In this document: positions 34,859 through 46,300 of the stretch, piece after piece | How the letters are laid out: every line of letters starts with the position of its first letter | Position numbering within the stretch: position 1 is the first letter of the stretch | Origin: Arthrobotrys musiformis | Taxonomy: Eukaryota; Ascomycota; Orbiliomycetes; Orbiliales; Orbiliaceae | Assembly: GCA_036971715.1 (NCBI GenBank) | Contig: JAVHJL010000003.1 | Location: 682,001 to 746,000 of the forward strand | Direction of reading: 5' to 3' | DNA: 64,000 bases | Position numbers and translations under genes: made by a program | Notes under the pieces: generated by a model | The model's database searches: none | Seen by the model: only the letters and a program-made list of their open reading frames with translations | Told to the model about the DNA's origin: nothing

Positions 34859-36619
34859 TTAAACACTTACGCCGCGGGCTATCCAGCCACCCCTACCCCT
34901 CCATCCCCAAGTCCAAAGTACAATCGCAATCATACAGCTGGCCGCCATACCAGCAAAGCTCCTCTGGTAACAATGTAACCCAAAGCATAGCCCCTCCCCA
35001 AGCCCATGTTCCCCGCTGTTTTGGCGCTTGGCCTCGGAGTCGTAGACTGCTGCGAAGAGGAAACCGAATAAGGAAGCACCACCTGCAGGCAACGTCGCTA
35101 TAATACTCCAATTCGTCGCCAAGTTTTCAACGCCCCAGACTACAGAGACTATAGTAGGGGAGAGTGTGAACACCGCGCCATAACCAATTCCGATAAGCGA
35201 CGATATGATGTAAAACTGTTGTGGATGCAGTTGGATATATCCTGATGACAATATGAGATATGCTGCCTGCATGAATATGGTAAAAATAATGATAAGCATG
35301 ATACGGGAAATACGGAATCGTTTGTTCTCCTGCTCGTCTCGAACCGGAGCAGGCTCAACAGGGGGGCCGAGGTAGTCCGAAAGAAATCCAGAGAAAAGTC
35401 GGGCAACGGTCGAAGTGACTGCAATGATGCCAACGTGAGTTGCCGTTTCATCCCCAGCCGATCCGCCTAGGGATCTTGAAACCGGCTGGATCGTCTTTAT
35501 CAAAGCCCCCATATTATTGATAAAACTCTCACCAGGCCCAGCGGTAAGGAAAACGCCTGCTGCAAACCACCACATGGTGGGATCGGATAGAAAGTTCTTA
35601 GTATCGTCATTGAGCAGTTTCCGCTTGACAGCAGGGGGTATATCGTTAGGGTCGTTGGATAAGACGGCGGCACCATATTCCGTGTGTTCGACTGCCGTTG
35701 GTGATGGTGCCAGCAAAGGCGCTGTTTCCCCACGAAGGACAACTTCATCCAAATCTGGATCAGGATATATCTTGAGGAAGAAAGACCCCAGGAGTCCGAT
35801 CGCGAGCAGGTATATTGCGAAGAAGGTGTATATTCTGCTAATATCCAGTTCCTTCGTCCCGTTGCCATCCTCGCTATCCTTTAGAAAGGCGGAATTGGCG
35901 ACCTGGCTCATCCATAACGGGCTCAACCCGAAAGCGCTGATAGGTACCGCTAGTGCTAGACCACGCTTCTTGGTGAAGTTCTTCGCGCAAGTCGTAATCC
36001 CCGTCAGGTACATACTAACAGTCCCACTGCCGATGAGCAAGAATGAAAAGAACATAGCCATGTACGAGAGTTTGTTGTTATAACAGTAAGCCGCTGAGAG
36101 GTATCCGGGAACGAAGAGGAAAATGGACACTATAGAAAGCCGATCGGGGCCATAGTTGTCACAAATCCAACCAAAGATCGGGACTAGGAGATACATCCCA
36201 AGCTCCGCGGCGATGGCTATGGCGTTGATTTGCATCTGGGAGTAGTGAAGATGAAGCTGGAACAGCGGAGTATAAAGGGAATACAGTAGGATCGATCCGG
36301 CCGACAGACTATGTATCCACGGTGAGTCGACTACCTCCTACACAATACATCGCAAACGTGCGTGTGTGTGTGCATACACCACGGCCATAGGGGTCGAATA
36401 GACTTACCAGCTCACGAGAGCACATATTCCAGCAGAGTACCTCTGCCATTTTAATCGCTTTCTACGTCGTATCGAAAGTATTTCGCTAGGTTGAGGCGAA
36501 AGCGGCGATGCCGTGATGCTACTAGATGTCCCTGCGGATATACTGAGGTTGCGTGCACCCCTGAACTCGCCACCATCTTTTGCATCTTCCGCCGCCGGCT
36601 TGATAAGTGGTGAACTCAT
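34859..36619 (-). CDS. mch1: MFS transporter, Mch1-like (monocarboxylate transporter homolog)
   Basis: Two exons on the minus strand, 36619-36408 and 36308-34859, 553 aa. The donor GTAAGTC and acceptor ATAG restore a transmembrane segment reading SCLSAGSILLYSLYTPLFQ. Seen: a cytosolic N-terminus of about 55 residues with a basic RRRKRLKWQR patch; twelve likely membrane segments including ELGMYLLVPIFGWICDNYG and LGPPVEPAP...ISRIMLIIIFTIF; a large acidic central loop (about 245-310); and an ending in WGWRGRGGWIARGVSV. Role: a proton- or solute-coupled carrier of the nodulin-like/Mch1 branch. Yeast Mch proteins resemble monocarboxylate permeases but their substrates are unproven, and the location is probably vacuolar or plasma membrane. 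The length is close to family members. Confidence 0.88.
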
Positions 36620-37474
36620 TCTAGAGTACGGAGGAGAGAGCGGCGCAGGTACTACGAGTATCCGTTCATAGATGTACTAATGTTTATAATATAACAGTCG
36701 AGATGTTTCGCAGTTGTGTAGCAGGATTCAGGACCTCGTAATGTGGAGGAAGTTCAGTCGGTCTAAATCGAAATCTAGATCGAGTGACCTGCTGATCCCG
36801 GAGTTTGGTGGACAAACCACGTCATGAAAGGCCGCTCCGGAGCGTCATCTGATTGGTGGCTTGGTATGGCCCCTTGCCTTATTGGGAAACCTGCGCAGAA
36901 TGTCACATTCCAACACACTATTTCATCACGCCTTGTTCAAACACATACCCGGTATGTACCTACTTAGGCATTACAATCCGAGAATTACCATGCACAGAAG
37001 ATGCACAGAAGGCAAGTATGACAAGTTCATTTGGATTCATATAGGCGTACAAGACAAAGGAAACAGACCATAAACTAACAAATGTGCATATATAGGCATC
37101 TGCAGACGTATATACGCATGAACTTACACATTTACGGATTGCAATATTGGAAGAAGAGAGATACGGCTGTCCATTAGCGCGTTCCACCAGGACTGAGACC
37201 ATAACACAGTAAAACAAAATTGGATAGATCGATACGGGGATATGCGTAAACTACAAACAAAACTACACGAACAGTAGCCCGGCCACCAACGAACGTACAA
37301 GTTTAGATACAAAGATATATAAAAAAAGGTTTTATTAGCGCGGCATTAACACATCCCCCAAAATGATACGCCTCCCATGGTCGTAGGTTCATCAACATTA
37401 TATTAGGCCTAATACACTAGTCAGAAACAAAAAGGTTTCAAGTATTTTCGGAAGGCCGAGACTCTTCAAGAAGG
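36620..37474. other. Intergenic
   Basis: No gene supported. Confidence 0.6.
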
Positions 37475-38899
37475 TTAGGTCCTACTCACCGATTCCTCAT
37501 ATTCTATATGATCGAGTGCGTCTCTCTTACTTGGTGGGAACAACTCTCCCACATGAGATAGATTTGGCGACTGGAGATTACGCTTAGCTTTCCCATACCC
37601 ACCAAATGTTACCTCACCGTTAACATGGGCTGCAGCGGCGTATTTATCACTGTACGTAGTCTTCGTTTGAGGATTATATGTACTATCGGAATAGGTAGCA
37701 GGGCTCCATCTGGTTCCAGCCTGCCAGTCAGGCTTAGACACTAGGAGTGGATCTGATGAGCTCCATGTGTTCAAACACCTACATCCAGCCATCTGGCAAT
37801 TTTCAGTGAGTCGCATACTGCAGCCTCCTTCTGTACGATAGCTCAAATAAAACCCATTAATATTCGCCGAGCAATCGCAACCAAAGCAGGCGGTTCTGAA
37901 GATTGCGATTGTAGCGAAATAAGTGTAGGGGTTAATAAGAATGTTTCCGAAAGAGGACATCAGACCGGTGCTGGGACACGCGATATGGTGCGATATATCT
38001 CTTTTGCCAAGAGGCGAACGGTTCCATGGAGTGACATCAAGACCAGGAGCTTCAGCCCGCTTCCTTAGTTTAGCGAGTTCCGCAGTTGGATCAAAGTTAT
38101 CACCACCTTCAGGCGCGTAACCGAGTTCTTGGAGGCGTGCTTTGATGACGCGGCGCTCCCTCTCCGTGAAAGACCTTTTCCCTAGCTCGCCAGCATCATC
38201 TAGGGGGCTTCGACGAGCTCCTGGGAGGGAATGTCCAAAAGAACCATCATCGGCGGCATAAGCAGAGACAGGAACGGTATTATGGTACTCTTGGAAGGGC
38301 GAACCATGTTGGAAAAGCCGTTTCATCTTGAGTTTAAACTTCTTGTTATGAAGCATTCGTTCCTCACGTTTGCGTTTTGCGCTCTCGTATTCCTCTTTCT
38401 CTCTTTCAACCTCGGCTCGAGCACGAAGTTTAGCCTTCATCTCCTGGCTCTCGCTACTTCTCTTGACCTTCTTAGCCCCGCCTTCGGTATAGGCGGCCTC
38501 TTCTCGTTTCTCCTGGTGATTTATGCCGACTTCTCGTTCTTCGATATCTCTAGGTTCGAAGTTCCGCTTTTCCGTGGGCTCAATGTCTGGAGCCCGTGAC
38601 TGAGGGTCTGGGTCGGGCGTTAGGCTTTCTATATATTCTGCGATAGCCTCCCGCTTAATCTCAAAGACGTGGAGGTTTGTGGCTTCCTTGGTGCCAATAT
38701 TACGGCTTTGGACGGGGTTTGGAAGTCCATCCTTTCCCGCTGCCTCACGAAGGCCGCCGGCAGTGGCCGTAAGCTTTGGAACATTTGGGTCTATTTCCGG
38801 GACTCCGTCATCTTGGCGTTCGCCGCTTGGGAAGGCATTGACAGCTAGAAGGAAGAGTAAAAAAGAAGGGAGACCCCTGTTAATTGAAGCAGGTCTCAT
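37475..38899 (-). CDS. Secreted basic protein with many dibasic (KR) sites and a Cys-rich C-terminal domain
   Basis: Single exon, 474 aa. The frame is open 21 bp further upstream only from a TTG; the ATG at 38899 gives a signal peptide (MRPASINRGLPSFLLFLLAV). Seen: a charged middle with a long predicted helix (KLRARAEVEREKEEYESAKR and following); about ten Lys-Arg pairs spread along the chain; and a C-terminal domain with about nine cysteines (HIACPST, TACFGCDCS, GGCSM, ENCQMAGCRCLN) and many Tyr/Ser/Asn residues. Kex2-type proteases cut after KR in the Golgi, so the precursor could be cut into several chains, the Cys-rich domain being released (inference). No family recognised. Confidence 0.75.
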   Translation of the reverse strand: MRPASINRGLPSFLLFLLAVNAFPSGERQDDGVPEIDPNVPKLTATAGGLREAAGKDGLPNPVQSRNIGTKEATNLHVFEIKREAIAEYIESLTPDPDPQSRAPDIEPTEKRNFEPRDIEEREVGINHQEKREEAAYTEGGAKKVKRSSESQEMKAKLRARAEVEREKEEYESAKRKREERMLHNKKFKLKMKRLFQHGSPFQEYHNTVPVSAYAADDGSFGHSLPGARRSPLDDAGELGKRSFTERERRVIKARLQELGYAPEGGDNFDPTAELAKLRKRAEAPGLDVTPWNRSPLGKRDISHHIACPSTGLMSSFGNILINPYTYFATIAIFRTACFGCDCSANINGFYLSYRTEGGCSMRLTENCQMAGCRCLNTWSSSDPLLVSKPDWQAGTRWSPATYSDSTYNPQTKTTYSDKYAAAAHVNGEVTFGGYGKAKRNLQSPNLSHVGELFPPSKRDALDHIEYEESVSRT

Positions 38900-40144
38900 G
38901 TTCGCCGAATGGTTGAACAAGCCTGTTGTTCACAATCGGGTTCGAAGTTTTATGGGTGGTTATTAATGTGACTACAACGACGATAAGGGATGGTTTTGTG
39001 AATTGAGCGTGCATAGGCCAAAAATGCCCTGCCTAAGCCAATATTATAATGTACTCAGGATATCAAAAATTTTGGGAGCAGGGAGTGGTGGGCTATTGTG
39101 AAAGAAGAAAGGGTCATGCCTTAAGGCCTTTAGGACCATTTTTTTCTCCAGAGTTTCTACATGCAGGGCTAGCCCGACGTCTCGTTCAACCAACCTATTT
39201 ACCAAGCATGTTGCAACCACAGCCTGGCCTGGCCACAGTGTCTGAATTCAAAATACATGAAACTTAGATGTTGGGAAAACACAACAGTCCAGATTTGTTG
39301 TTGTGCATAGCTAGATGTCATGATCTAAAGCTAGGCTATGTCGTCGACACGTTAGAAGGATTGATGTGCCATTTCTGATATGTGCTTGATGTAACAGGTA
39401 TCTGGCTGGCGCTGCTAAGCCTTCATAGGGTTGATTCCGTTAGCCAACCTAGCATGATACAAATATCTGGTGTGTATGTGACTCCTGGCACAAGGTCAGT
39501 AGCCTCGAGACGAGCACAGCAGGATAGCTGTCGCAACTAGATGCGAGTACTAGCCAACATCAAGCTCAGCAATTAATACGTCTGTCTTAAGCTACTTGTG
39601 AGGGGCTTCTATAGATCTAGTCTCGATTCCGGGGGGGCTTCAGCTGTGTTAGTCAACTTATGCGCATGCATACCGATCATAACAACATACTAGAGTACCT
39701 TAGCCTCGAGTCCAGAGAGTACCCGCGCCTAGGCTTGGGACAAAAGGTACCCCTTATATTTCATAAATTTAACGTCGTATACTGCCTTAAACCTCCCCGC
39801 CCGGTAGAATTCTTCTAGAGAACCGTTAACTCAAATAGGTAGTTCGCGGTCAATCATGTTTCACAGGTTCATCTTGAGGGGCACTCTCGTAATTAACTAC
39901 ATCAAAGTATTTCATGTTCTCTAAAATACACTCCAGTTTTAATTTTGTAAATTCCTTGGCATTGGAACAACTAGTACCACCGACACAGAATACAGTAACG
40001 TAACAAATCGTTATGTTCTTGTACTAAAAAAAATCATGCTTGAAGTGTCGAACTTTCGAGGCCCCATAAAAGAGCTTTCGGCATGATTATACAACTAAAT
40101 GATCCTACTCGCCCATCAAATTCAATCAGAATCAAACCCTTGAG
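38900..40144. other. Intergenic
   Basis: No gene supported. Contains three dispersed CTCGAG-type words (39498-39514, 39617-39630, 39701-39715) and a GCCTAGGCTTGG word (about 39728) that recurs near 54100. Confidence 0.6.
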
Positions 40145-42240
40145 CTAGGTGTTAACGTAGTTCATGATCTTTGCCATGATCACTTTCGTATCGCTGCCTT
40201 CAACATCTCGAGCTCTCTCTTTCCCTTTCTTACTCGGTTTCTTCGCTTTATTTCCTGCAGCTGTCTTCAATCCCTTCGCCACAATCTTTTCACCCAGAGC
40301 CTTTCCTTCCTCGATTTCCTTCATTTGCCTCCGCTTCCGATTTAGCTCCACGTGGTCTACCTGACCCTGCAATTCTAAGATTTCCGTCCGTAGAACAATA
40401 ATCTGTACCGCAACTTGCCGCTCCCACTGTTTCTCTTCCCTCAGACGATGTAACGACTGCCTAAGATCCATTTTCTCTCTGTGGTGTTCCACAGCTTGTT
40501 GTTTGAACGTATCCAGTTGTTCCTCGCTCAAAACGTACGCCTTCGAACTTTCCCATCCCTGCCGTAGTAAGTCTGCGCCCCTGCCTGTTGCTTCCCTAAT
40601 GCGCCCCAACACACTCTGTTCCGAAGATGATGGACAACCGCAGTTCTTCCACTCGACGCCGCACAAGTAGCAAAATTGGTGCCCGCAACTATTAACAACT
40701 ATGTTAGAATATAACTTTTCAAAAGTAAGGGGGGAGTATCAATGCATATGCGCCCCATACTTACCGGCAGGTCATATGAAAACACCCCATGGTGAGTTCG
40801 ACTAAGTGGTTACACTTGCCGCATTTACTCCAACCTTCTTTCTTCGCCGTCTCCAACAACATCGCCATGTCTTTGTCCTCTGGACATATTCCGTCGTGGA
40901 GGTCTTTCCCACAGTGTATGCAGGTGAATTTGGCACAATCAATGCAATACGCCGAATTATCCTTTATGCTCCCTTGTAGGAGATCTTTCTTACAACCGAC
41001 ACACGAGATTTGTTTCGAAGACTCCTGGGCGTCTCGACGATCCATCAACTGATTCAGTTCGTTTTCCATTAGAATTTCGCCAGCGAAGGTTAATGGAAGA
41101 GCCTCGCCGCAACATCGGGGAAGTTCGCTACCAGGTTGGCTAAGCGAGTGGAGGATGTGATTTCTCAAACATTCCACGCAGTACCTATGGTTGCATTTTA
41201 GGGTGAAGACGGCGTAGTTCTGATAGGGTTCATTACAGATGTTGCAAATTGAGGAAAGTTCCTCTTTGTATCGTTTAAGGGACCCTGACGCTGAAGTTGT
41301 AGGGGCGTCCTCTTCCCAATCCTGTGTCCATCCTATGCTTGCGGCGAGAGCTTGGAGGATATCTTTGAGCTCCGAGATCTCTTGTTCCGGGTCTCGCTTT
41401 TGTTGGATCGGGGCTGAGCCTTTGCCTTTAGAGGTTGGTCGTTGTTGGGTTTTAGAGAATCCGGGGGCAATTTTTGAATTTGATTTGGGGGGTCTAGGCG
41501 GCGGTATTCCTTTTTTATTTGGGGTTTTACTCTTGTCTGGCGATGTCGGTGTGGTCCCATTACTCTTCGACGACACTGGTTTTTTTGAAGTTGGTGAAGC
41601 TATGACCGAACCAACAAACACCAAGATTTAGCTTAGCCTACAAGTCGCAGCACACGTTGTGTCATAACAAAAAAAGTGCCCCGCGATCGATCATCGATGA
41701 CTTACTTGGGGGAGTCCCGAATAACGGCCCTCGAGGCAATACAGCACGCTTAGTAGCTTTGCCAGATTTGCTTGTAGTTCTGGTAACTTTGCAGTTGTTG
41801 GGGCTGGAATCGCAGTTTACGCCGTTGTTTTCGAGCTCGCGAATACTTGTGGTGTCTGACGTCGATGTCCTCCTGGGTCTAGCGAAGGGGTCCTCACCAC
41901 GCGCCAGCCTTTCGGCAAGCTCGCGATCTGACCGAATCTGTGCTTGCTTTACTGAGTCATGAGTCGTCTTCGACGCCTTACGGGGCAAATCCTGAGACCG
42001 CCTCCTTCGGTCACGGCTGGAAGATACTGCCGCTGCATCGGAGCTGCGGCTTCCCCGCCTAGAACTGCGGGGCACACTCGGATCAGACGATTCCCTTTGT
42101 TGTTGAAGTGTTTCGAGGTCTTCTTGAAGCAAGCGAACCGCAAACTCAAAGTCGGCGTCACTACGGCCGCGCGACTTGGACATGGATATCTCTGAGATTT
42201 GGGCGGCGATGGCTTCGGACAGGGGGGATTCGATCATCAT
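40145..42240 (-). CDS. RBR-type E3 ubiquitin ligase, paralog 1
   Basis: Three exons on the minus strand, 42240-41706, 41599-40765 and 40688-40145, 637 aa. The frame upstream of 42240 starts only with GTG, so the ATG pair at 42240/42237 is the start. Seen: a Ser/Arg-rich N-terminus; a helical block ending ALAASIGW; RING1 (about 297-342, CNIC...CNHRYC.EC...CC); IBR (378-417); RING2 (from 438, CGKC...GCFHMTCRCGHQFCYLCG) with the catalytic-type Cys at 456; then a coiled coil and a Lys-rich tail. Known: RBR ligases take ubiquitin from an E2 onto the RING2 Cys before passing it to a substrate. The last intron splits CR and CG inside RING2. First of three adjacent RBR genes on this strand. Confidence 0.9.
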
Positions 42241-43329
42241 GATGAAAGAGTATATGTGCGCATGCACAACAGGTAAGAGATGATATCGTAAACGGGAAAA
42301 AATGGTGATTATTGCGAGGGTCGTCTAGTTTCTTCGCTGGGCGGGGGGAATATGTCACTCGAACCTTCCCAGCCTTTTATTCTGCGGCCGATGGTGGAGG
42401 GCAACATCGTGTTCATGTGCATACACCCAAACTTCGCTCGTCCATGCGATTTGTTTTCGAGGCGTCTTCTACATTGGCCGACAACGAGACTGACTGAACT
42501 GGCCAACACGCCTGGATCGCGATGGGCTGGTTGGCCAATCAGGTGTCAATTAAGTTTAGCCAGCTGCAGGGTGGCAGGACTGGTATGTTCAGGCACCCTT
42601 TGTCATTGGGTGTACTAGGTGCGAACACGTCGATTGCCAAACTTGACAACCTGCATGCTGGAGGACCTGGTATCACCGCCAGGACGTTTAGATACATGGG
42701 TGGATTTGGAGAACTGTGCGGAGCCTACTTTCCACCCTGGCGATGTAAATATTATAAATGTGAGCTCACGAGCGACGATTTGGCCGTTCGAACGTTCGAT
42801 TTCGTAGGCAGCATGTAAACTATCCAGCTCACGATTATGACCAGCCTCGGAATACATTCATTATGCGATTCTACAGTCAATTCAAGTAGTTCAGGAATGC
42901 CCAAAGGTCCAAAGGGGGCTGGTTGCATTGGCCGTTATGGGACCTAAAGCGACTCGGTTGCACAAAAATCCTTGACCAAGAAGAAAAAAGATTACCGGGC
43001 CGCGATTAACAGGCCACAATTAAAACGTATGCCCAATGTGTAAAAATCCTAGCCTCAACTCCAAAATTGAAAGTCAACCATGCCAGAAGAAACCCGCCGC
43101 AAGTCCAAATGCGATTCAAGTGCAAGTGAGAACGCTAGAAAAAGTAGGAGAGGGGGAAAAAAGAGGGAGAAAAATACTAAAGAACAAATCATAAAGCCAA
43201 AGTAATAAAAAAAAATCAAAGAAATGATAGGGGAATGGGGGGGATTGGATTAACATTAGACGAGATATTTGCGTGATGGTAGTAAGTAAGATCGATGTAG
43301 GAGGCTCAAAGTCGGGCAAAATTTAGTTT
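42241..43329. other. Spacer between RBR genes 1 and 2
   Basis: An open stretch at about 42522-42818 (plus strand) has no domain or good start. Nothing else seen. Confidence 0.55.
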
Positions 43330-45118
43330 TCAAAACTCGTAGAAGAGATCCTCCGAATCATCTTCACCCGTAAGGTCAAAGGTATAGTTTGAAAAGAAAC
43401 GATCAAAATTAGACTCTTGCGTATTCATGATGAACTCCCCTTGATGTTGTGAATTCCCATTCATATTTGGGGTAGTGGTTGACGGAGTGGGGACTTCTTG
43501 TTGATGATGTTGCTGGGGTGGAGTTGTAACTTGCGCGGTCGGGTTCGATACGAAATTTTTCATGAGGGCGGGAAAGGATCTGTGATACCCTTCGGCCAAA
43601 TTTAACGGCTTCGGCGACGGCGGTGGGGTTTTCTGGCCTTTGGAGTCCTCGAATGCCTTCATGAGCTCTGGGAATGCTCGCCTATACCCTTCGGCTCCAA
43701 CTGGTGTATTCGTTGAAACCGGTGTGGTCTGTGTCGAAGGTTTCTTAGAGTTTGGACTGCCCCCGGTCTTTTTGCCAGGTTTATTCTCTAATTTCGCCCG
43801 GAGCGCAACAATCTCTGACACCACCTGCTGTTTCTCCACTGCCTTGATGTTTTGACGAGCTATGGACTCGCGCTGGGAGAGCAGCTGGGCTTCTTCTCTC
43901 ACCGACCGTTCTTTATAGCCATTTATCACCTGAGGACTCGTCTGCATTGGTTGATGGGGCGCTTGGTTATGCCACATTCCGGACTGGAAAGCGATCTGAT
44001 GGCATCCACCTTGGGTGCTACAGATGCTCATCTCGCGGCCGCATTTATAGCAGAAGTTTATCCCGCAGCTATAAAAATATATCGTGAGCATGGGAAGCAC
44101 GCTTTGCGGGAGGTATTAGGGTTTACACATAAGGGTATCTGTAAACTTACCGGCACATCATAGAATTGCACCCCGTATTTCGTTCCACCATATTCGAGCA
44201 TTTTGGACACTTGCTCCACTTCTTCCCTTGCGCCATATTCAACAGTTTTTCTGTTTCTGGGTCCAGAAGACAAGCGCCTTCGTGCATGGCCTTCGTACAA
44301 TGGACGCAAGTTATCTTCTCGCAGTCGGTGCAAAACGCCGTACTATTCCCGATGACATTGATGCTAGCAATGGCTCGCTCACAGTTAAAGCAACTGGTCG
44401 ATGACATTTGCTCCTTCTCTCTTTTAACATCCAGGTATCTTTGGAATTCTTCTTTGGAAAGGGTATTCGATGCCAGATCCTGATCCAAGGGTTTGCAACA
44501 TTTTGCCGGCCACGCATTAGGATCGTCAATAACCATCAGAAAGTTCTGCTGCAGACACGATTTGCAATGTCTGTGTTTGCATTTCAACCTGGTAACGTCG
44601 AATATGTATGCCTTGTCACCACATATATCGCAGGTGGCCAAACGTTCCTCATTGTACAGGTATGGCGTTGCCGTTGAGTTCTTTCTCGTCTTTCGTTCGT
44701 CGCTTCGGTGAGGCTGTTTCCAGCCAACACGCTCTGCAAGTTCTTGTATCCGGTTTCCGATCTCTTTTTCTTCAGCCTCCTTTTGACGCTTCCTTTTCTC
44801 CTTAATCGCCAGAACGGGAGTTGCTTGCTCCACTTCCTCGAAATTTATACCAGCTCTCCATCCCGAATAAGCCGACGGTGGATTTTTCTTCCCCGTACTC
44901 TTCTGTTTCTTTGTGTTGCTGCTACGCGGGGTTGACTTGGGCAACTTATTCGTCGATGGCGTCAAAGTCGGCGGCTTGACCGTTTGCCTGACCGGTGAGA
45001 GAAAAGCCCCGTCGGAATCGTGGAGTGCTATCGGTTCCAGCTCTCGCCTCTGTCTTTCTTGCTGTCGGCGCGACGTCGTCTCCTCCTCAAAATCGCTGGT
45101 AAGATCGATGATATCCAT
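43330..45118 (-). CDS. RBR-type E3 ubiquitin ligase, paralog 2, with SUMO-interaction-like motifs
   Basis: Two exons on the minus strand, 45118-44151 and 44068-43330, 568 aa. Seen: MDIIDLTSDFEEE at the N-terminus, a near-ideal SUMO-interaction motif; a Ser/Thr/Lys-rich linker; ELAERVGW before RING1 (163-208); IBR (243-283); RING2 (from 304, CPKC...GCNSMMCRCGINFCYKCG) with the catalytic-type Cys at 322; a coiled-coil-like stretch; two copies of EGY-R-FP-LMK-F (449-462 and 482-495); and a C-terminus reading FDLTGEDDSED. The intron sits at the same place and phase as in paralog 1. Inference: a SUMO-targeted RBR ligase. RING2 lacks the usual final Cys pair seen in the other two paralogs, so its last zinc site may be altered. 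Confidence 0.88.
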
Positions 45119-46300
45119 TTTGAATTGGATTAATGACTTGGTGATGCTACAGGTTGAGTGTTAGACTTCAAACGGTCTTGACTGACGTGTATTCAAAAGT
45201 ATTGGAGGAAAGTCAGTCCTAGATGGAATACTATCAATCTGGCGCTAGCTGACAGGTGGTTCGCCGCTGTAGGTTGGGCTTATGGTACTGCACAAGGGAG
45301 CCCTCTGAGGTTCCGGGACCCTTTGGAATAGTTACCCTGAAGGCAGCGGGGCGGCAAGAAATCCTTATATAGTCTTTGCGGCTCAGCTTCGACTTTAAAG
45401 CCCTAAGCAGGATCCTCCGATTGCGAAAAATCTTCAGACTGACTCTAAACTCCCCGCCCTAATATACCTACTAGGTCTCTTCAAGGTTGAGTCTTGTGAT
45501 GTATGTATGTCAATCGAGAGGGCGACTTGCCTCGCCAAGGAAGCCCTGCAGGATCCGTTGCCGTCACTGCAATGTTCGCCGTTGTTTCGTTGGTGTCTAA
45601 ATCTTTCTCCCGCCAATGGGATACAGCCAAGGAGAAAACATTCTCTTGCAATCACGAGTTGCTCATGCTACCAGCTCGTGGATAGCTGACATCTCGACCG
45701 TAAGGGGGCGATTTTCCTTTGAAAGGTGACGACCACAAGCTGGAAATTAGAATATCGGACGAAGATTCAAAGCCCTAGTCAAAGGGCAAGCCAAATTGAT
45801 GAAAGGACGTCCTGAACCGGATTAGTCTCTGTAATTCGGCCAAATTAGGATAAGCCCCAATGTGGAACCACAAAACAATCCAACAGAGCCAACGCATTTT
45901 CGATAGAGCGTACCAGACCCATACCTCGTCCGTCAGACGGGGAAGATGGACCAATTTAGTGGAGGTTTACCTTCGTTAGGTTTCGATTTTTATCACGCCT
46001 TATGCTAACGCTCTAAATAAAATGGTCCTTTGGTTCTTCTCTTCCTATCCTCGCACCAATGCAGAATGTAAACATAAGTAGAGGTGATAATTCCAAAGGG
46101 GTATATATCCACTAGCGCCATATATGTGTAGCTAATTGCCAGTCTATCTGTGTACACGTTGGAGTAAGTTTTATGCGCCCAAGGAGGAAAGGAACCCAAA
46201 AATGTCCAAAGAAGGGAATAAAAGGCCCCAAGGGTAGCGGTTGTACTTACTGCCTTCTCCATTTAGGCCTAAGCCGGCATTGTCTTGTCCAATTATTCCC
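45119..46300. other. Spacer between RBR genes 2 and 3
   Basis: No gene supported; presumed promoter of paralog 2 and 3' flank of paralog 3. Confidence 0.6.
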
